DNA of 64,000 nucleotides from Balanoglossus misakiensis (taxonomy: Eukaryota; Hemichordata), in contig CM082595.2 in NCBI GenBank assembly GCA_040954595.2, forward strand, positions 2,604,001 through 2,668,000, written 5' to 3'. A model generated the notes under the pieces. It was not told the origin of the DNA. It did no database searches and saw nothing but the letters and a program-made list of their open reading frames with translations. How positions within the stretch are numbered: the first letter of the stretch is position 1; each line of letters begins with the position of its first letter. The translations under genes and the position numbers were made by a program. Shown here piece after piece: positions 54,301 through 64,000 of the stretch.

Positions 54301-57300
54301 CATCTCAATTCCTCAAAATCTCTTCACGCGACATACATACGTGTCAACTTCACAAATACTGTATTGCATGAAGGACAGAATAAAGCTGAAAATTCACCTT
54401 CACACGTCAAATTTTCACCAAAAATTCACACCTAACCTTAATGAGATCGGGATCCATGGTCGCCATGGAAATCATAACAACCATTCACAACAAAGCCAAC
54501 TTGTCCGGACAGCAGCAACAAAGTTGTAACAGTCACAACAGAAATAAAAGCAGAACACCAAACGCCATTTCAAAATTTGGTCTTTTTCTAATTTTATCAA
54601 ACTCATTTGCATTCATATTCTGGCACAGAGTATACGACTTACAGGGTGGCCATCTTGAAAACAACACACTCCATCCATGTTAGTTTCATATCTGCCATTT
54701 TAGCATCCCTCCACAGTAGCCTTACCACCCCTGTATATCGGAAATGGTCTATTCCAAATTTTTACCTATTGTCCTATATCAAATGGCCACGGAATGTACG
54801 AACATGTCGAGATGGAAAATAATAAAAAGCTATGCAAATTATCGCTCTTTAGAATTTAACATATATATTATGCATATTGAGTCCAAGCTGCAAGCAATCA
54901 CAAAATCAGTTTTAAAAACTACGTACACCTTCATATTTCAAAGGGTGACAAAACATCATCTTTGGTGTCTGTCTCTGAAAACAGTCTTTCCCAACACATG
55001 AAGCATTCACTGATTTCATCCGAAGCAAACATGAAACATACATTCGCAAACTACTTTACATATTTCCATTAGCATCTTGAACGTTGGGAAATCACAACAA
55101 ATCTGAGAACGTTCAACACAAAACTTTCCCTGGAGCTCAACATTTGTCGTGCAAATAATTCCCTTTATATAGAACAATTTTGAGAAAGAAGAGGATCTAA
55201 GCAAAAAGCCTGGGAACCACAGTTTTCTTCAGTTGGCCTGAGAATTTTGTCGATTTACAATAGCTTCATCTTTGCATGTATAAACTATCGCCTGCATCTT
55301 CATATTAGAAACAAGTCATAACGTTGACTATTACATCATCTATTATTACCCTTCTCTATTTTGATGAGCTAAGCACTGCATCATTGTAAAGGTATTATTG
55401 CTTTTTATTTTGGACAAACACCAATTGGCCTTTTGATCAAAACACAGCTGTATGGCAATTAGAGTGCCTAATCCTTGCATAAATTATTATTTCTGTCCCT
55501 CAACACAAACATCTCAGTCAGAAACAGGTGCCCCCCAAATACCCAGGGGGGGCTTTGTCATCTATTGGGTGCTATCACTATCAGCTGTTGTCATTGGAGA
55601 GACCAGGGGTTCATTGCCCTCTAAGATGGCAACTGACCATACCACCTGAATGACCGCTATCATTGTACCCCCCCCCCACCCACAATATAGCGTAACTGGA
55701 CACAAGTACTTCACAATTTATCATTTCTATAACTGACAAGAGAGTATAGAGGGAATTTATATCGGCAGTTTACTTGAAGAAATGTGGGCTTACTCTTATC
55801 TATGCCCCAAGGTGGTACTCAGCATTCTCTGAAGGAAAAAATGTTTAATGTGAACAGAACATGTAATAAGGAATGGGATTACATGATGAAAGAAAATATT
55901 CTCTGTAGAGAAAGGCCTTCTGGATGTGTACTCTTTGATTCAACTAATTTTGGGAGACTGTTCAATATACCGGTAGATTTAGCGAGACCGAATGTCCAGA
56001 GTTCTTTTCCTTTGGTTAAATTTTCAACAAGACTTTGATCAGTTTTTGCCTCTGGAAGTTGGGATACGTGGATTCGGAATGAAAGAGTGCCATAAGACAG
56101 GATTCCAGAACAGTACAGTCACATTGCCTGTTACCACGGTACCCATCTGATGCAATCTGGGGTTAAATGGACAAAAACTGCCTCCAGAGGGCGATCTCAC
56201 TTGACACTTTCTTTACATGCTACAACTCAGAACTGTGCAAATTATTCATCAGTACATACTCCACAAAATACCTACAAGACATTACCTTGGACTGTTTAAT
56301 GCTCTATATCTCGAATTTAAAAATTTTATTATAAAGCTGGAATGACTTATTGCTATGACAACCAGCATCGGCCACAACACTGACTTTCTTTCCACCACAG
56401 AAACGCTAATCTAGGTCAGGAGTAACCTGTGACCTTGCCCCTGCGTCACAACCAAAGCCCCTAATCTTGGTGAAGAGAGCACGCCTATTGAAAATAACCA
56501 GTGATTGATTAATGAGTACAACACAGTCATTAATCTCCGGTCATATGTCTACATGCCAGCGATAAACATCAATTTCCAAATATCAAAAATACTTGATATC
56601 GGTGGATATCAGTGTGTCATTATTTCAAGCAAAACAAAACTGTGACAATTTTGCTTTTAATTAAAAAATCATCCCATTCCCTTTCTAACTCGACAGAAAG
56701 ACTGACCACGAGGGAATATACATGTCAGTACATGTATATCCAATTTTGGAACTTCTGGCCACAAACAAATCTTGGTTTTGAATGATACTGTGTCAGACCT
56801 TCATGGTCCAATTGTAGCCTTTCTGTGTTTGCCAAGGTAATTTTAACTACAAGGTACAAAACAGAATTCAACCATAGAACCCACACACCTAGAAATATAA
56901 CCATGAACCCTAAAACCATCAGAGATGAAAATATCTCCATCAGGAGCCAAGCAACAACATTAGAATGCCAAAAAGCCAAAGTGACCATTAAAATATTCTC
57001 ACTGTTCCAAACGAATAAGCATATCAGTGCAAGTGTCCAACAGGTCACCATTTTACACACTGTGCAAATTATCTATCATGCTTATCACAAAAGTTCCCAC
57101 TATAGGCAGAACCCTACATTATCAGGACCCCCTCCCTCCAAAAATCCACAAAATAACACTCTCCTGCACAAAGAGTGACCACAAGGAAAAACTCACAATG
57201 CATCACACACGACTGTGCTGCACACCACACACTAAATTACCTTATTTATTAGACGATTATTAGCTGCATCACAGCGCACACAACCATGGCATGCGCTCTA

Positions 57301-60300
57301 CACACCGCATCCCGACGAACAAAGGCAAACATAGACTTCACATTAGAGCTATTATACCTATAACATACATCTTGACATGCCAGCTAACCGGCCGACCAGC
57401 CTATGACATTCCAATTTTGCCCCACAGTAACCAATCCCTCACCTAGCAACAGGTGATCCCAGAGTTCAGTTGACAATCGGCAGGGGGGAGGGGGTAATCC
57501 CTGGGGCTTGTCAACAATGATGACCTCTGACCCCTCCAAGCACAGCAGGGAGACCACCTGGCCAGTTAGGTGGTCTGCTGTTGGCTTAGGTTGTCCATCT
57601 GCTTGGGGTCGTGATGTTGGGGTCGTAACCTCTGTACATTCTGATTCTCCACAGTTACTGAATCTGAATGAAGCTTCTGAACACAATACACTATATGGGG
57701 TAAAGGCTTCATGTTCTGAGTTAAGACACCACTCACTATGTCCAAACCTTTCACCACCAAACCATAGTAGCGAAAGTGTGAACCAAACTGTCATACTGTA
57801 TACTTGTCTTGTGGACAATAGTGCAAAGTGCAGAGGCTGAAGAAAGGTAAAACGTTTCCACTACAATCAGTGGGTCTATTCCGTAAAGTAATGGCACAAT
57901 AAAACATCTAAGAATCTAAAGGAAGCGAGCGCCATTAAAACCAAGAGTCTTCACACAGCCACTCCCCAATTGAATTGTCAACGACGAATGACGTTCGTTT
58001 TTTCACGTTAGAATCAAACCACACAGGTCAACCCAAATTCACAGGTGAAATCGTTTCTCATCACTCTCTCTAGCACAGTTGTACTTTGCTTGTGATTCTT
58101 GGCAGTGCAGACCCTGTTACAAATGAGGCATCTTGTATGATCTCAGTTGAGTGCAAGTACGCTGTAAATTCTCCATGATAAATCTTGCCATCTCAAGCAG
58201 CAATGTGAAACTTACTAGTGGGTGTTGGCTCGATAAAACAAAAGATGATTGTTCTCCCAAGAACAGTGCAACAGAAAACACGAACAATGGCTAAACTTTG
58301 ACTTTTTACTCAGGTTGGCAATCTTTCGCGGAATTTTATTGAAAGAAACTGGGGAAGGCGGAACTCTAACAGTAATCTAGTATTGGAGCCATCACATTCG
58401 GCACACACAGTGGTGTGGAACAAAGAGCGAACAATGGCTCGGGGGAGACCGCTTTCAATACCTGCTGCAAAAACAATGCCATTGTCTGCCTCAGCACCTG
58501 AGATCTCTTCTGTAACCGCCACACACTTTCAAGACAAGAGAATGGGTCAACAAATTTGAAAAGCGGCCGCAAACAAACCCGGCGCGCAGGGGGATTGTCC
58601 CGCAAATTGAGGAGTGTCTCAAAACAAATTTCAAGATAGGGAACAAGTCAACAAATTTAAATTGGTGTTAAACTCTTTGTCAAAACAAAAGGGTCAACAA
58701 ACTAAAATACATCTACAACTGACGTAAAGGTATATGTGCCATTGTAACCAGTGTGCCTGCCAACATACATAATTTTTTAAAAGCTTTGAGTCCAATTTAA
58801 GGATTTCTAGAAGTTTTTCCGAATCAGCCCTATAGCTCTGCATGTAGTGTGGATAATTTTCTCGAGTCATCAGTGAGTTTGTTGAGTTAGTGGCTCGTCG
58901 TATGAGACTTAGAGGGGTTGCAGACACAATGCTTGCAAGCTCATTTTGCCACCACACTGTTGTGCTGAGTAAGAACACACAAAAGCACCAGCAACTCTGA
59001 AAAAGCTGGGAAAGTATCTAATGGAACTAATTGGGTGTTGAATTTGAGGTGTCCTTCAAGTCTGAAAAGCTGAATACTAAATACAGAGGCACCTTAGAAT
59101 CAGTGGATGTCAATAAACTCCACCTCCCAGACACGGTATTGTTGAAACATCCCATGCATTATGCATCCCCACGAACGCCCGTTTCTGAAATCTGAGAAAA
59201 GTAATGGAAGAGAGTATCTTTTGCAGGGTAGCGTAAAAATCTGGCAAACATCATTTTATTTATTCTGCAATTTTGTTAAGAAAATGTCAGACATGATATG
59301 TGTCATATCAGATTCCACTATTTTCATTGTACAAACAAGGAGGTTGTCGGAAATTCAATCAAGATGCAAATTTGCCAATTACCGTAATACTATTGATTTC
59401 AGACAGCTATCGCTCGGACTGTGTGAACTTTCCTCCTAAAGCCTGTGTCTCGAGTCAGAGACCGTCCTCATAGCTGGCTTTCAACAACAACAAAATCAAG
59501 ACGGAAAAGCATCTCCAGTTAACAACTGCCTCAGGGCAGACACCCATATACCCAGGATTGTAATAAAACGATTGATCAGCAACCCTGGGGGAACAGACAT
59601 TCCGACATTCCAATCGTTCATTTCCTTAACTTTTGATAAAGTTATGATATTTGCGACTGGAGCACTTCTAATTTTGCCAGCATTTGTCTTAAATATCGGA
59701 GGAGAGTGCAGATGGAGAGATATACAGACGATGAAGGTTACAGATATGAAAACAAGACGCCATCTTTTAACCACTACAACAGGTTATAATATAAATCTCA
59801 GGATGTCCCGCGGCAAAGAGTCGAGACCTGTGCAACTAACACAAAGAATCACCAACGCTCATCACTTCTCCAACATTTCCTTTTCAACCCAGAAATCATC
59901 CCATGATAAAAGAACTTGCGATGAAACTGTTCTGTGAAAGAAACGTAATCCCGTCTTCTATCCAGTCTGAGTCATATATTTTTTTTTCTGTGCAGGCAAT
60001 CTCAAAGCAGTAGCCTCAGGCATCCTGCTTACATAAAAGCCCATATATACTCCAAACAAAACGGCTCCATTTTCAAATTAAGTGTACACTTTATGAAGTA
60101 ATACCGTTATCATATTTTCACACACAAACCAGGACTTCAGTATAATTAATAACAAAAATGCTACGTTGATCCAGAAATCAGTCATAACGGTCCTAATCCG
60201 ATTTTAACCCTGCGCGGTTTTCAAAACCCTAACATCAACTCCGAAAAAGAAAGCAAAACAACGACATAATAGGTATGAACAACAGAGCCGGAAGGATGGT

Positions 60301-61046
60301 GGCATTCCTTTGTAGAACCCAAATTCTCACCTGCTGCGATTGCATGCACTGCCAAGGCCATGTTGAAAACGCCTTCCTTCCAACGTTCATCATAATTACG
60401 TATGCGGATAAACTCGCCACAAAAACCTGATTTGTAATTTGTTTATGCGACTGCTTTTCTTCTCCCGCCAGTGTCCTCTCTGCCAGTTCCGGTGTGAAGG
60501 GTGACCACCGCTGATGTCCAGCAGACAGAGTATTGTCACTTACACGTGCCTCTCACTGGCGCCGTGCCAACATAATTCCACTGGGCCAAGCCAATCTGCT
60601 CGTAAGACCCCCAAAAGGCATTGTTTGCCTCAAACAACCCTTCCATGCCAGTGATAACAAATGTACTCCATTCATTGGGGAAAACTCTGACATAGAATAG
60701 CTGATCAAAACTACTTGCTCCTCGTAAATCTTTTTTTTTTTGAGCAAGAGAGAGGGGGTATGGCATGTACAACAAATCCCCACCAAATGTCCAGCCGAGT
60801 ATGAAACTTTTGTTCTTTCAAAATACACAGCCAACAGTCGTTTGCACATTTAACCTCCAGACATGTTCATCTATGTGTACACAATACAATTGTCTTCAGC
60901 GTCCCAATTGAGAAGGAAAGCCTTTATGGTTCAAAAGAGAGGGGCCAATATGTCATCAATACGCCCCGAAACATAGTTAATCAAGGTTAAGAAATATAAG
61001 AATTTTGTGTACTTGAGATGGGTACAATAGGTTAGAGTCTTGGAGT

Positions 61047-61067
61047 GGGTGGGTGGGGGGGGGGGGG
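61047..61067 (+). repeat. G-run, quadruplex-prone
   Basis: GGGTGGGT followed by a run of 13 G. Confidence 0.8.
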
Positions 61068-64000
61068 TGACCGCTAAGCTGTAACCCTTAGCAACCAAGG
61101 ACTGCTCAAAAGAGGAACCAGGGTAAAATCAGAGTACACTGGGAAAGAACACTGCCCTCTGGTGTTCATCATTCATAGTGAGGTTACAATAACTGCTTGA
61201 GGACTAAACAACTGTAATGGAGATGTAGATGTGATGTGAAATGTCAAAACCTGTTTGGAGTTCTCTCTTCATTTCAAATCACGCCAGCGATTACGTTTTG
61301 ATAATATACCAAATTAACAACTATAAAACCAGTCTACACTCAAGTGTTTAAAACATCTTGCACAAGAATTCATCCAAGAGTCAAATCTCTATTGACATCA
61401 ACTGCGATAAGTTTTCAAGGTTTTGGTGTTTGTGATGCTGAAGTAAAACTCGACTTACAGTTAACACAATCATTCAGATTTACATAAAACAGTTCCTCCT
61501 ATCATTTGATCTTTCGACCGCTAATGTGCTGCAAACTTGGACCACCGCCAAAGGTGACCTCTAACCCCCTCTGTCCACACGTCACCAGGACAATGTCCCA
61601 AGCGCTTAGTCTCAGTTTCCATTCACATGCAAATCATATGCAAATAGGCCACTAAATTAGCTTTTAACCACACAAATGGCAACAGTGTATGCAAAAGCTT
61701 AGATGTGACAGCAGCGTCTGACATTGGGTTGCTGTGTCATCAGGTTTCCATGGCAACAAATCCGACAGGCTCAGAAATCCCAACAATTCTCAAATTAAAC
61801 ATGGGCGTTTCTCGTAGACGCCAAGGTTGTTATCAGATGGACTGCCCTCCAAATACAGAAAGAAGAATCTTGACTCGTAATACTCGTAATTTCTTACAAT
61901 TTACAGTATAACTTTGCAATGCAAATCACCATCTGACTAGTATATCTCACTCAACAGGCCCAGAAAACTGTACCAAAGTTGAACAGTTCAAACTATTTCA
62001 GTATCTGTACCCTGAAACCACTTCACATAACCTAAAACCATGTCCAACAAGACTTACCACTATCTTTTTCAAACTTGGTAATTTGTCACAGTCAATTTTA
62101 TCCCTCTCAAATTACAGGTCCGGGGAGTATGTGTACATTGACATCCTAGATGACTGATCCATATCTCAATCACTGAGCACACATCCAACCTGTTGACTTA
62201 TATCTGGTCCAACCGCCGTCAGTCATAAACTCAAGTTCCAATAGTGTATATAAATCGCAGTGGTAGAACTTTTTGAACAGAGCCAGCTACAAATATTTGC
62301 TAGACCCAGTAATACAGGGGCATGGTTTGTTTACACATGGTTACAATAAAACAAAATTGGCCGGAAGAATAGGGCTGGGCGCTTGCTGAAGAATGGTGAG
62401 AGTCCTTGAACCAAATAAGGGTAAATAAAATTTTAACTCAAGAGATGTTATCAGTGATACCTGTTGATAAATTGCTGTCGGGTCGGTCGATCAATCTTTT
62501 CATGGAACACAAAATCACAGAGTACATGTACAAGCTGTGCATGGTTTTCACCAAAGCAGCAAAATATTTACAAGCGTTATTCTCTTTTAATGTTACCAGT
62601 AATCGTGCAGAATATGAAGTCACTTGGACAATACTAGATGATGGAAAATGGACAAGATATGGATTTAGAGATATCCAGCAAAGACCAGTAGAGACAAATT
62701 CCAAATAGCAAGTGGCCACATGAGGTGGAAACTTGCAAACCAGGAGTTTGAAAACTCAACGTTCCACCAAGAAAAGACGCCCACTGGGGTACTATAGACG
62801 TATGCAATATCAGCTCCACACAAAAGGGTTTATGAATGGAAGAATACACGGCCTGATAAACAACAACAGTTCAAATGTCAAATGTCTTGTAAATCAATAT
62901 CGGTCACCAATGCTGGCTGTTGTACTACCAGTAGTGGGTTCTCGTTTCACAGTTTTACAGAAAGACCAAAGCGTCATGTTTCCAGCTTGCGCAATGAATT
63001 ACATGTACAGGAACATATTATATTCTGGGTCAGAGGTCAAATAGAAGACATCCAATGGGTAAATCACAAATCTCGATAATCCTCCTACTTCTGGGTTGAC
63101 TCAAAAATTTGCATTACTGGACCAGTCTGATCACCAGAGTTATCACACTGTCATCAGAATGACCCAAAATAAAACATGATATTATTCACATATTTAACAG
63201 ATTACCATTTTCACAGACCAGGATGAAGCCAGAACCAGGGCTGAAAACAATTTTACGGTTATGCTGAAAACTGCAAGTGGTTTTCACCCCTTGGGAAATC
63301 AAACCAAGTCTAAATCCAGGGCAGTTACAAAGCACCACACAAAAGACACAGCCCACTGTTTTTTGTTGGTGTTAACAGTTATTGAGGATTACTCAATAGC
63401 CGAGTTAATTGAAAGGCATATTCCCTCAGGGCTTGGGATTTGACAAGACTGGAAAACAATAACACGTTCCTTCCCCCATTGCTATACTGCATCCGGAAGA
63501 GAATTTACTTCCTTGGAAAAAATCAGGTGCCTCCAGCAATTATACAGGAGGGAGGTTCAGTGTATGCTAGATAAGACAGTACCAAGCGTTTTAGTGACAC
63601 GGTTCAAAACGATGATTTTCAATGTCAGGGCCACACCAACCTGTCCTTCTGTAACTTTGCTGGAAGAGCCAGGCACTCCCAGAAGTAAAACAGTCATACT
63701 ACCCACTCTTTGAGTGACCATAAAAAAGTTCAACTAAACTTTGATACAATGAAAACGAAATTATTCAATGGCGTTTTGAAAGGTCTCCTGGGTGATTCCA
63801 CAAAAGTATTTGACATGAAATTCAAAAAAAAAAAAAGAATGACACAATAAGACATTCACACTCTCGTCTCCTGTGAATGGGTGCTTCTCAACTGTGACTG
63901 AAATGAAAGACTCCTGAACTGAAAATGTAGTCTGAGTGTGATTAATTGTCTGCTAATTTATTCATAATATACAGCAGTGAAAATAGCAGGTAATCTATTT

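Larger units (their letters stand above)
48843..64000. other. 5' region without recognised coding exon
   Basis: Upstream of the p53-family start codon. Short open frames on both strands show no recognised family; the longest (144 codons, minus, 57384-57818) has no identifiable domain. The plus strand is A/C-rich throughout, as in the p53-family introns. Contains a GAT microsatellite, a 35-bp duplication and a G-run at 61047. Confidence 0.5.

Noticed and set aside
57384-57818. 144-codon minus-strand open frame, the longest in the right third
   Set aside because: No recognisable domain, no clear splice context, and an overlapping plus-strand frame of similar length. Not supported as a gene.
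1-64000. CRISPR arrays, bacterial operons, prophage or toxin-antitoxin systems
   Set aside because: The window is intron-containing animal DNA. The tandem repeats found are microsatellites, minisatellites and element subrepeats, not spacer arrays.

Overview
This is eukaryotic, intron-rich nuclear DNA. There are no bacterial-type operons; all three recognisable genes are split by GT-AG introns. By family content (one ancestral-type p53/p63/p73 gene with a SAM domain, a CLC-2-type chloride channel and a histidine/aromatic amino acid decarboxylase) it comes from a bilaterian invertebrate. The p53-family DNA-binding domain reads most like lophotrochozoan (mollusc-type) proteins, but a hemichordate or other invertebrate deuterostome cannot be excluded without database comparison.

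Layout. 1-3510: no gene recognised, one small inverted-repeat element and half of a 54-bp exact duplication. 3511-7374: a foldback-like repetitive element with about 88-bp subrepeats in inverted orientation at each end and six tandem ~560-bp units in the middle. Each unit carries palindromic 21-mers and a tRNA-like pol III promoter signature. 9112-13991 (minus): a complete 13-coding-exon group II PLP decarboxylase, 544 aa. 15602-27294 (plus): a complete 23-exon CLC-2-type chloride channel, 847 aa. 32934-48824 (minus): a complete 12-coding-exon p53/p63/p73 gene, 670 aa. The decarboxylase and the channel are head to head across a 1.6-kb intergenic region. The channel and the p53-family gene are tail to tail across 5.6 kb. 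48.9-64 kb holds no recognised coding exon; its A/C-rich plus strand suggests continued minus-strand transcription (a long 5' intron or another transcript).

Every coding exon was joined by eye using splice sites, reading phase and family conservation, and all three reading frames close exactly. Several exons are missed by open-reading-frame logic: the 33-nt and 20-nt decarboxylase exons, and the p53-family exon carrying two of the four zinc ligands.

The genes do not form a pathway; their adjacency is ordinary genome neighbourhood. Points worth attention: a near-perfect p53 response element in the intron that hosts the internal promoter of vertebrate p63/p73; a minisatellite copying a 5' splice site inside the p53-family gene; two perfect 24-26-bp hairpins in the tail-to-tail spacer; and the foldback element.
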